DNA of 64,000 nucleotides from Lantana camara (taxonomy: Eukaryota; Streptophyta; Magnoliopsida; Lamiales; Verbenaceae). The DNA is taken from the NCBI GenBank assembly GCA_037501455.1, contig CM074865.1, positions 3,607,001-3,671,000 on the forward strand, in the 5' to 3' direction. Both the position numbers and the translations under genes were made by a program. Below, in pieces: positions 22,300 through 32,385 of the stretch; positions within the stretch are counted from its first letter, which is position 1; every line of letters begins with the position of its first letter. The notes beneath the pieces are model-generated. The model ran no database searches, was not told the origin of the DNA, and saw only the letters and a list, made by a program, of their open reading frames with translations.

Positions 22300-23850
22300 T
22301 GATGGATGTCGAAGCCACCAATAATAAATCCCGAATATTGCACACAATTAAAACGTAGAATAGTAGCAACGGGTATCGATCCACGGGGATTGGACGAGTT
22401 TGTAACCTTTTAATATGCCAAGAAAATAAAACGATTAATTAAAATAGGGGGGAGTTTTGAGATTTTTAACCAAACTAATAAAGAAACTAAATAAACAAGA
22501 GTAAAACTGACTAAATAGACGAAAGATTAACAATTAACTCAGCTGACACTTAGACTAACTCAGTGAATGATGAATAGCTGGGATTTTCCTACGCATGCAT
22601 CTGACTATGATCACGGACAGGGTGATTAATTCCTTGTTAGGTTAGCTATAGTTACCAATTACCTTAGGCTCCCTCGTTTCTTCGTATTTTTAGAGTAACC
22701 TGAAGAAACTCCTAAAGACTACTCCCTAATTAGCTAATAACCTTTTCAGAAACTCCTTCAAAGATTCAATTAACCAATTGCTTTACGAACTAAAGAAACA
22801 CTAACCCTAACCGACTAGGTAGAAACTCCTACTTCGCCTAATTAGACCGTAATATTCCACAACACAAAATCAGCCGAACTTAACAACCTAGTGTTGATTG
22901 CTACTTCGTTAATTACCCGGTTAGGCTCCACCAAATAAATTAACTAGCTTTATGTGAATTGCTAATCCTAAGACTTGAGCTCTTAAATCAAAGAATCAAG
23001 ACAAAACACAATATCGTGAATTCGGAAATAAAACGGATAATCTTGAATTAATCAACCCAAAACAAATTGTCTCATATAGTCTGATACATGCTTTGGAAAA
23101 TCCCAACTAAAATATAAATTAGCTACTCATAACGAATTCAGACAAACGAAGTTTTTGAAAATAACATAGTATCCAAACAAAATAAAAGGAAGGAAAAGAG
23201 AATAAAACTATTGATGTTTGCAAGTCTCCTTCCCCACGAACTGGAGTTGCTGCCTGAATTTGGTGTCTCCGAGTGAAGTTGTGTCGTGTGTCCTCCTATC
23301 TGCATGGTTTCTCCCCACTAAATAGTGCAAAGTGGGGTTTGTTGTTGCTCTTCCCACTTCTCCCACGTTTTCTTCATCAATTGGGATCATAACTCCTCCA
23401 AGTATCTCCCCACTTTCTCCCACGTTTTGGCTGCCACATTCTTATCATCAAGTGGGGCTTTTAATTCAAAGTAATGACAATCAAAACGTGCTGCTCCCAC
23501 TTCAGCCAGAATTAATCCTCTTGTCCAAAACAGGCTAATAGCTGGGCCTGTTTACACGATCTTTTATCAAGAAATTGGGCCTCTTTCAAGATCATCCCAA
23601 CAAGCAATCAATTGGCTTCCTTTTAAATTATTCCTTAAGTACATGGGCCACAAAACATTGTTCTTCAATTCGGTCCAAGAGGTAGGCCTGCGTGACAGCT
23701 TCTTTCTGCTACAAATTAATTCCAATTCTTCTTAATTACATACCCTACACAAAATATAGAATATTAGGCAATTATCCAAAATTAAAACAAATAGTGGGGT
23801 AAAATATAGGAATTCTAAGCTTTAAAATTAAATGAATGTGCAACGTATCA
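22300..23850 (-). repeat. Athila LTR, minus orientation (5' LTR of Athila-2)
   Basis: 1551 bp with TGAT...ATCA ends, in inverted orientation to 18764-20329. About half a dozen substitutions and a shorter G/C run (six bases, 22447-22452) separate the two. It is followed on the right by TAGAG and then Tat-A DNA. Confidence 0.9.
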
Positions 23851-24871
23851 TAGAGCCAAAGGACTTCCTCTTGGGGAAGCAGGCATAACCGGTTCCCTGT
23901 TTTCTCTCGCAGCGGCCATTGCTTCTGCCCTGCACTGTTCCGCATAAGCAGGGTCAATATCAAACAGCTGGGAGCACTAGGACCGGCCTCCACAGCGGCG
24001 ACTCCTACTACGGGGGGTTGAAAGTTTCCCCTTGTGGTGTTGAGATCCGGGAAGATTTCTTCACCATTCTCGCCGTAAACGCGTCATCCGTGACTTGTTT
24101 GGACCATCTTGAATGGAAAGTTATAGGGTAGCGGTACGAAAGCAAGGCTTTTGTTTAGAGTTTCCCATAGACGGCGTCAAGATGATGGTGTCAAAATCTG
24201 GGCTGTGCGCTGGACTGCAGACTAAGACTCCTAATCACCCAAGATATTTATAGTGTGAAGAGAACTCCGATGCTTTCCTAAACTGAAAGGATGAAACAAA
24301 CGTAAGCTCAAAGGCCAAAACCGGGGAAAGTTGGGGTTGGACCCGTTTTGGCACTCCGACGCTCAAGTCAGCTAAAGCTCTGGGTCGAAAATATGCAGGA
24401 GTTAAGAGTCTTGTGCGTGAAGGAAAAGCTTACATTTGATGGTCATGGGGTGAGGCTTTTATAGGGTGGAGATGGACTTCGTGGGTGCAAGTACACCTCC
24501 CAGAAAGTGTGGATCTGGTTTGGAGAGGAAAGCGACGGCTTATGGCCGGAACAGTGCTTTTCCAGCTAAAGCACTGCTTGCCTGCTCCTGCCAGGATGCC
24601 TGACACTGTACTAGGTGCAGCTGCCATTAATGCGGCCGGCGGTATATGGTGCTTATATTGAATGCGGTTATCCGGTAGCGACTGGGTCGGAGCTCCGTTG
24701 GGTTGCACCTTTCTCTGGGTCGAAAGGAGACCCTAGGTCGCGGGAGACTGCCGCCAGGCTATGGCTTGAGGTCTGGCCAAGTGTTGGGTCGGTGGCTGCC
24801 TATGTGGCTCGGTTGCGGAGCGTTGACGTGGCGCAGGCTGCCACGTGGTAGTGACATCTGGCGCTCGATCA
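23851..24871 (-). mobile_element. 5' end of a Tat-lineage Ty3/gypsy element (Tat-A): LTR, PBS, start of gag
   Basis: On the minus strand the LTR (24871-24183) is followed by a Tat-type PBS (about 24180-24163, related to that of Tat-B) and then gag leader. A short gag-like frame (AYAEQCRAEAMAAARENRE, near 23950-23890) has an upstream in-frame TAG, so it is degenerate or begins internally. The Athila inverted LTR cuts it at 23851. The rest is presumably left of the window. Its LTR shares a 60-bp block with the Tat-C LTR (24310-24370 versus 54270-54330). Confidence 0.75.
24183..24871 (-). repeat. Tat-A LTR (5' LTR)
   Basis: Read on the plus strand it begins TGATGGTGTC and ends CGATCA, 689 bp, with a PBS beside its left end. 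The right flank TACTC (24872-24876) would be the target duplication; the partner is outside the window. Confidence 0.75.
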
Positions 24872-25272
24872 TACTCCCCGATTTTCCTCTTATCACAATC
24901 CTTTATAAAAGAAGAATTGACACTCTCCACCTCCTAGTTAAAAAAAAAAAAGACTTCTTAACCCCCAAAAGGAGGGAGGTGTTGCACAAACGCACACATT
25001 ATATCTGATTGTTTTTACAAATTAACCACCAATTTTGAGAAAAAAAATTGATGTTTTTTTTAAGAAGCCTCAAACATCCAGCTCAAATTTGACAAAACTA
25101 AATTCGGGTTAAAATTATCATAGGAACAAGCTATTAGACCATTAATTCAAAGGTCAAACATAACAACCGCAACAAACAATATTATAGGGGTCAACGTAGT
25201 GCTTATATTAATTACACGAGTCAAGCTTTTGCAATTTAACATCATTTCCATAAATATAGCCCGTTTCTCCTT
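24872..25272. other. Host noncoding DNA, no gene seen
   Basis: AT-rich DNA that resembles 47960-48360, the stretch beside the LRR exons further right. This supports a duplicated LRR kinase cluster on both sides of Tat-B. Confidence 0.55.
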
Positions 25273-26357
25273 TTATTGATTAAAGAAGATGACATGTTTT
25301 CTTCTCAGATAATTACACAAATAAAAACAGAGAGGGAAAGAAATATTATTATTGAAATTAGTTGTTGGCACTATCAGAACCTGTAGTAAAACTATAGTTT
25401 CATGTCCAATATTTCTATTGTTGAAGAGAGATGACCTGAGAAGTGATTGTATGAAAGATCCAACATTTCCATTGTTGATATGTTGAAGATGGAAACAGGA
25501 ATGGGACCAGATAAGCAGAGACGGAGCCCCCCCTAAATTTTGAAAAACTGCATTTACCACCTATATATTTTCGAAAATTTTTATTTTTGTCCCACTAAAT
25601 TTGGATTTTCGGCCCCCAAAATTTTAAAATTTTTTGTTTATTACTTATATATTTTAGAAAAAGTTTGGATCTTCGCCCCCCCTAAGTATAGATTTTACCC
25701 CCTTTATTTTAAAATAAATTACGATCTACCACTCTTGAAAATAATATTTTTTATAATATGAATTTTAGCCCCCCCCACCACCTCCCATCCCGGTTCCGTC
25801 CCTACAGATAAGCCATTGTTGCGGACATTTAGCCATACAAGATTAAGGTTGCCCAGCTCATTTGGTAATTCACCTACCAAATCCGTTGTGTATGCCATGA
25901 TCCATGCAAGAGAACTATACTACCAAGTCCAATAGTTTTATTGCTGAAGGAAGATAACCTGAGAACTGATTGTTTGAAAGGTCCAAGATTTTTATTGTCG
26001 ATATGTTAAGATGGAGAGTGGTAATTCACCTGTCAAAATCCGTTGTGTATGCCATGATAGAAGAAAACTTTGAGAGGCATGGTAAATTTTGTCATTTCAA
26101 AGATAATTTAATCGCCCGGAGGTTGTCGACATACCTATGAAATTATTGTTGCTTAGATACAGTTACTTCCAGGTTGGGAAGATTATGACACATGGAATTT
26201 GGAACACTTCCCGACAGACTATTGTTGTAGAAATTTAAAGCTCGCAAAGAAAACATGTCGAAGATAAAAGTTGGAATTTTTCCAGTTAGAAAGGCACCGT
26301 CTAGGCTGAGAAACTGTAAACGTGAGAGATTACGAAATTCTGATGGAATTCTTCCAC
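25273..26357 (-). pseudogene. Decayed LRR receptor kinase fragment (copy A)
   Basis: Minus-strand pieces of an LRR ectodomain with no continuous frame. The best piece starts at an AG splice site at 26358-26360 and encodes two to three repeats (IPSEFRNLSRLQFLSL, then LTGKIPTFIF, then NNSLSGSVPNSM). Further left are remnants matching the second LRR exon near 53101-52975 (GELPNELGNL type), split by a hAT-type MITE. There is no kinase domain here. The similarity to the exons at 48559-53735 shows a duplicated gene. Confidence 0.75.
25516..25804. mobile_element. hAT-type MITE inside the LRR fragment
   Basis: A 289-bp insertion flanked by CAGATAAG (25508-25515 and 25805-25812). Ends are CAGAGACGGAGCC and, read inward, TAGGGACGGAACC. 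An 8-bp target duplication and imperfect ends of this kind fit hAT non-autonomous elements. The uninterrupted version of the same LRR sequence is at about 53040. There is no coding capacity. Confidence 0.8.
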
Positions 26358-26379
26358 CTGAATAGATAGTCCAAAACAT

Positions 26380-27042
26380 AAAGATTGTTGTTTGTGGCGA
26401 AACAGCCGTTGAACATGCAATCGAGATTCATTTTTAATTCATAAATATATGATAAAATTGCAAAAATCGTCTCAACTTATACTTTCTCAAACTCCAATCA
26501 TTTTCGATATCGCATTTTAAATTTTATCCTTTAACTTATACTTTCTCGAACTCCATGAAAGTTTCAGGTCCCACCCTTTCGAGTCGCTGTTCCGACCGCC
26601 GCCACCACCAACATCACCAAAATTTCGCCGCCACCACTACCATCCAGATCTGCCGTCCAACCACACGTTTACCACAACCGATTCGCCACCAGCCTCCCCC
26701 ACAATCTCGCCTCCAACATCACGCTCAACATCCTTCCTCTACCTGCAAAATTCTTGGGTGATTTTTGTGCGTGATTTCAAATCGATATGTGGTGGCTGAT
26801 TTTGGTAGTGGCAGATCTATCGGTGGTTGGCCGACATCGTGGTGGCGGTGGCTGAGCAAATCTGGTACCCGTAACGAGTGGTGGTGGTAGAGCAGATAAC
26901 TTGTTTTTTTTTTACCACAATTTTATTGTATAATATATGTTACACACTTACACACACAATTTTATTATAGAATTAATTTTTTTATTTGCCATGTGTGTAT
27001 ATATATATTTTTTATTTTTTTTTTAGATTTCCACAAGACATC
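26380..27042. other. Host noncoding DNA with low-complexity stretches
   Basis: CCACC-rich DNA at 26580-26720 and AT-rich simple sequence at 26905-27025. I see no gene. Confidence 0.5.
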
Positions 27043-27047
27043 CACAT
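27043..27047. repeat. Target site duplication of Tat-B, left copy (CACAT)
   Basis: CACAT precedes the left LTR and follows the right LTR (39462-39466). Confidence 0.95.
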
Positions 27048-27886
27048 TGATGGTGCTGAAACTTGTGAAGGATTTGAACACCAAACACTTTAGAATTTGT
27101 TGATAGGAAGGAAGACCATCACAGGCACAGGAGCCTCAGGAACTGGGTATCCAATTTCCAGCTAGGATAACACCAAGAAATCGGGCAGTGAGAATGCAGA
27201 GAAGGGTGAGATTCAGGAAGCCTTTGAAGAAGTTGCAGAGGAAAATGGTGCCCAGTTCAATGCGTGGTATTTTCAGTGAGGAAGATGACTTGGGAGATAT
27301 TGCATGTGTTCCCTCTTATTTATATGTTAGGGACAGGGGTAAATGGGTAAAATGACCATGTGGTCCCAAACCTGTGTTGCCCTAACACGCGTCCGCCTTT
27401 GATGGGATGAGAATGACATTCCCGAAAAGGAGACGGCGTGTCAGTGCACTGTGCACTGTACCTTTGTGTCAGAGGTTGTTGACGAGGGTCGTGTGGGATG
27501 AGGGAATAATATCTCCTTCTGAAGGTGAGAACCCATCGCATGAGGGACAGGCTCATTCGCGAGCGTTGATGACGCTCGGGAAGTCCACAGATGGGCTCCT
27601 CACGATAGATGACCTTCGAGCGGCAAGATCCCGAACGTCAATCATGGGACCCTCATGTGGGTGCTTCCCTGTGATGGGTAACCCTGAGGGCCCAGATGCG
27701 AGCGCCAGACTCGTCGGATCTGGACTTTTACCGGAGTGGTCATTCGATACTTGACGGTCCATCCCTGCTTACAAACGAGTGGATTGGAAAGGCCCACGAG
27801 CCCTTTAAGGCGAGCGTCTGAGACTCAGTCAGCGACATGCTGACACGTGGACGGCTCTGATTCGAGAGTGTTTTTAGGCCTCATCA
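27048..27886 (-). repeat. Tat-B 3' LTR (left)
   Basis: 839 bp. It lacks 12 bases present in the right LTR near 38717-38730 and is otherwise almost identical. Confidence 0.92.
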
Positions 27887-27933
27887 TTTTGCCCCCCAAA
27901 TTCTGTAGTATCGCTTCGAGCGTACTGTAGAAT
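27887..27933 (-). promoter_or_regulatory. Tat-B polypurine tract and adjoining stem-loop
   Basis: On the minus strand TTTGGGGGGCAAAA (27900-27887) abuts the 3' LTR. Immediately upstream on that strand a stem-loop spans 27900-27933: ATTCT/AGAAT outer pairs, a small interior loop, GTA/TAC, then CGCT/AGCG around TCG. Confidence 0.75.
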
Positions 27934-28184
27934 TTATAAAGAATGAACTATGAATTTCAAACATCCGAGGGCCAAACCAATACCAGCGAGGAGACTGCTG
28001 GCCTTCCGTAACGTACACAAACTGACACCGCATTAAATGCTGTCAAGTCCGCATTTAATGCTGAGTGGGAACGTGGGCGCGTGTACTCCGGGAGGCGTGA
28101 GGCGGTTACCAAAAGTGGGGGGTTTCCCAGGCGGGAAATGATTGCGTTTTTGAATTTCAACCCTAATCCACGTACTATCTTCCC

Positions 28185-28193
28185 TATAAATAG
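28185..28193 (+). promoter_or_regulatory. TATA box of the Tat-B antisense gene
   Basis: TATAAATAG at 28185-28193, about 300 bases before the gene's ATG (28484) and on its strand. Tat-C has the same arrangement at 55725. A box inside the element, outside the LTR, suggests a separate promoter. Confidence 0.65.
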
Positions 28194-28483
28194 GGGTTTG
28201 CAGGGTTTTGGTACCTCTTTCACGCATTCAAACTCTTTCAAGCATATTCAAAGCAAGAAACCTTTGTAAGTTCTACAAGCTCCGGCGAATTTCTTCTCTT
28301 CACATCTTAGGTAAAAATTCCTTACCCTTCTTCTTATTTTCCCCTTGCTAACATTAGTTTTAGGTTGTGTGAGTGAAAACCTTGAGGGAAGAGCCACTGT
28401 CTACTGTTGAATCTGTCTTAGAAATCTCATCCTTCCTAGAGTTTTCTGTTAGAAATCCCGTTCCCCAGAATTGAGAACTGACC

Positions 28484-31358
28484 ATGGCCGGAAATCAAGC
28501 TGATGATTATGTACGGGAGATTGAGGAGATGTCGGTGGGGAGTTCTTCCCCTCATGGTGATGTCCCCATAGCCGTTCCTCTAATTAGGGCGCACCCAGGT
28601 GGAGAAATTCCCATGGCAATATCGGTAGCCCAGGCTCCGGTTGACGCCGGGGAGGAAGAAGTGAACGCTGCCGTTCAAGGGATGAACGAGCGTGCCCCCG
28701 TTGGGACGGACGATCTCTTTGAGGAGATGCACAATGTAATGGAGATGCAGAGACAAGGGGAGAGAGTATTCCCAGTCTTAAACAGCGCAGTGAGACCCCA
28801 AGACCACAGGATCACAGTGGCTATGGCGGGTCCCGAGGGTGAAGCGGGGCTATCCGGGCGTCCATTCGAGGCTGAACCTTCCCGAAGGCGTCAGAGAAGA
28901 GGCAAGGAGCCTGCCACTCGGGTAAGGCAAGACAACCGCCATCAGACTGACAGATCTCCCGACGAAATTGAAAGTATCCTGACCCTCGGTGATTTGGAGG
29001 AGCTGAGGGCGAAAGCGTATTGGGATGAAGTTGTGTTTCCCATGAGGCTTCCTGAGGAAGGGGAGAGGGCCAATCGTCCACCGCCTGGGATGATGACGGT
29101 CTATTGGGACGCAGTTCTTGCAGGGGGTTTGAGGTTTCCAATCGCCCACGACGCTGTCATCATTTACCATCATCTAGGGCTTTGCCCTTCACAAATTCTA
29201 CCCAACGGCATAGCCCTAATCAACACGTTCATCATAACAATGAGGGCTTTGGGTAAAACACCCTCGATAATCAACTTCGACAGCTTGATACAAGTAGCCC
29301 GCTCGCCACGCTCGTCGCCGACAGATGGATTTTACTACGCTCAGGCCAAATCAGGCTTTAAGATGATAGATTCTCCATCTTCCTCTTATGGCGAGCACTG
29401 GAAGGAAAAATACTTTTTCGTGGGGGCTCCCGGGGGGATTTTCGGAGTTCACCGGCAATGGATGATTCATGGCGAGGGCCCGTTGATTAGGGAGAGGATG
29501 AGGAACAAGGATTTTGAGCAGTGGGCAATGGGGTTAGCCCTCGAGATGAGGGCTGAAAAGAAATGGATTAAGGCGGATACATTGGTGAAGAACGAAAGGA
29601 TATTGTTCCGCTACGGACTATCTTGCCCCCCTGACATGATACTCAACCCTCCAACTGACATCATGGCCCTCGACGGTTAGATTCTAGGAACTAACACCTC
29701 TAACCTTTAGAATAGCTCTTTGACTTACAGTTATCAATGCTTTCTTGCCTATATGATCCAAATAATCAATCTTCTAACGCTCGTTCCCCTTTACTTGCAG
29801 GCATCCAAATACTCTCTCAAGGGATGAATGCTGAAGCCCTTTCACGTATGTTGGGTGCCCAAGGGCCAGCGGTCGATCCTCCACAACAGCAACAGCAGCA
29901 GAACCGCCCTCCCAATGCTCCGAGGGGTAGGGTTAGCCGCCGAGGATCGGGCCGAGGACAAGGAAATGCTCGAGGGGGCGCGGGGAATGTGGCTCCTCCC
30001 ACGGGCCCCATTGAGGATCTAACACTGGAAGGTGCCCACGAGGCCACTCCTCCGCCGGCGGCCCCCGTGGGCCCAATTTCACTCAGTTCAAGCGGGTCAC
30101 GGAACCGCTCGGGGGAGCCCGTCCGTATTCATGAGATTCTCCGGGCCGACCGCCAGGGAAAAAGGAAAAGGATGCCGGACTCCCTCCCCATTTCAGGTAA
30201 GGGAAAGGAGGTGGTCGTGGGCCACCGTGGCGAGGGCAGCGACACTTCATCTTCCGAGGATGAAGAATTCTGGAAGATAGGCTGCAAGGGTGACTCCCGT
30301 TATAAACGGCAGCGGACTGAGGGCCCTGTGCTCCTAAAGAAGAACGCTTACTCCGTCAACCTTGTCTCTGACATCATTGGGAAACTACAATTTTCCGGCG
30401 ATCACGACAAGTTGAACAATCATGACGCCGCTCGCGTTGCGGATGATGCCTGCCACGTCCTTTTGACGGTAATTTTGTACTCCTCTCTATCAAATTTTCT
30501 TTCCTTCCTTCCGCATTCGGATTATGACCCTCGTTTGCGGCTTCCCAGGAGGTAATCCCGAGGCTGAAGAACTTGCAAGGGCGAGCGCAAGCATATTCTG
30601 AGCACAAAGCCAAGTACAAAAAGTTGCTGCGCATCTCAGACCCTGTCCAACTGCAGGAGGATTACAATAATATCAGCGCTCAGCTGAACTCCGCCCACAT
30701 CGAAAACGCTAAGCTGAATGAAAATCTGAAGAAATCTGACGACGCCATTCTGGCCTTAACCGAGCGTCACAAGAAATTGAAGGATGAGCGGGATCAGTTG
30801 AGGGCACAAAATGTGCAGTTGGGAGAGCAACTGGCGGAGAGCGCTCGCCTGAACGAGACAGCCAACAAAGCCTTTGCTGATTTGCAAAGCAAAGTATAAG
30901 GCTTGGAGGCGAGGGTTTCCTGGGAAGCGGTGAAGAAGTTCGTGCGCTCCAAGGCATTTGTGTTCGCGGCCAACATTCAGTGCTTTGACAATGCTCGGCG
31001 CTTCTTCCATAAGGCGATTGGGCAAATGGTGAGATTGGGACTGGCCCCAGAAAGCGCTCGATCCGACGCTCGTCTACGCATGGACCTCGATGAGAATTGT
31101 GAGCCAATGGTCCAGGAGGAGGATCCCACGGACAATCTGGCAGAGCCTGAGTATCAGGAGTTGGTGGAAACACTCCAAAGGGAGTTCATAGCTGCCAACA
31201 GGGTAGATCCCGAGCCTCTCCTGATAGAAGATGAGGGCACTGTTATGGACGTCGCGGATGCTGAGGAGCCTGGTGAAGCCCAAACCTCCGACGCCAATGT
31301 GCTGGCCCCTGTTCCCCTCGCAACTGCTCCTCCCGAGCCCAACGCTCCAGCTCAATGA
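28484..31358 (+). pseudogene. Antisense gene of Tat-B, three exons (putative gypsy-type transposon domain plus coiled coil), one in-frame stop
   Basis: Exons 28484-29675, 29801-30468 and 30549-31358 total 2670 bases, an exact multiple of three. Introns are 125 and 80 nt with GT-AG ends, phases 1 and 0. Exon 1 holds a block of the putative gypsy-type transposon family (LRFPIAHDAVIIYHHLGL near 29130, then GYY-like FYYAQAKSGFK near 29330). Exon 2 is low-complexity with Gln, Gly, Arg and acidic runs and a basic KRKR near 30165, a possible nuclear signal. Exon 3 has a long coiled coil (30600-30890) and an acidic, proline-rich tail. A TAA at 30897-30899 interrupts exon 3 in frame. The gene runs tail to tail with gag-pol. 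Its function is unknown. Tat elements are known to carry such extra ORFs. Confidence 0.8.
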
Positions 31359-32385
31359 AACTCTCTATATGCTGATCCTTTTTCCTTGTTGATTTAAATC
31401 CCTTGCCATTACTGTGAACAATTTATGCTTGTACCTAATTTTCTCGTTATTCACTTAACATTTTGAGTTTCTTTTCATACTTTAGCACTCCTTTTTTACT
31501 GCTTTGATGTCTGAATGCTCTTTCTTGACTCTTGGATGGTGAATGATGTCAATTTGTTGAGCTTTGCCACTTTTACTTTGTCTTTCTCACTTGGACGTTT
31601 GCGATGAGCGCGTTTTTGGCACGAGGGCGCCTCTTGCGAGGGCGCTCTGGCATTCATCACAATGCGCCATTAGTTCGAGAATAGGCAGTGTCTGTCGATA
31701 TGAGGGGTGGAAATACGAGCGCGAGGGTGTTCCCCATGGATGTCCCCAAACCGTATTCGCAATTAGGCTCGAATTTGAACTTAGGAAATCTTTAGGGATT
31801 TGCCTAAGTATTTGGCCCAATAATGCGCACCCTCGTTAAGGATGCCCCAATGAGTCATACGCAATTTAGAAATCAACAAGAGGATTTGCCAAGTGCCAGA
31901 AAGAATAGAGCGTAACCATAGGGTTAGCGTTATTTCGAGGAGCCTTTGAAGGGACTGATTTGAACTCCGTTATTTTACGAGCGTATTTTTACTCAATAGG
32001 GTGAGGGTCATTCGGGTTCGTGCGAGCGCTAGCTGGAGTGGTTAGCACTCAGCTGGCTACAAATGAGCATTACGCTCCCCGTTGTCTGACACGCTCAAAA
32101 TTAGGACTTCATATCACAAACTGTTCAAACTGTTATAGGTGGATGATCATCAACACCTGGACAGCGTAGTTTCGGAATGATTGAAGTTTTGCTTAGGCTT
32201 TTCGACGTGGAGGATGCTCGACACGGAGTAGGCCCCTTGTCGCTCGAATTATTAAACCAAAATAATCAAAGCAAGCAAATAATAAAAACAAAGAGTTAAA
32301 TACTTACTGTTACATAAATGCATTTTTGGAAATGATTACAATGCGCTTTCACGCCACAAACGGGCCATTACAAAGAAACTGAAGT
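31359..32385. other. Tat-B region between the convergent gene ends
   Basis: One kilobase without a gene between the antisense gene stop and the gag-pol stop. It is dense in CGAGCG/CGAGGG and their complements. Any polyadenylation signals for the two convergent transcripts would lie here. Confidence 0.5.

Larger units (their letters stand above)
20330..23850 (-). mobile_element. Inverted partial Athila copy (Athila-2): LTR, PBS, gag
   Basis: Read on the minus strand: LTR (23850-22300), PBS (22294-22275), complete gag (22244-20379), then 40 bases of protease sequence that stop at about 20337. There the DNA joins ATTTTTG and the plus-strand LTR. Pol, the extra ORF and a 3' LTR in this orientation are absent. 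It shares the gag-end TGA with Athila-1 and differs from it by only a few codons. The right flank at 23851 is Tat-A DNA. Confidence 0.85.

Noticed and set aside
27320..27762. ORFs on both strands repeated at 38895-39329
   Set aside because: Both sets are inside the Tat-B LTRs and shared only because LTRs are copies.
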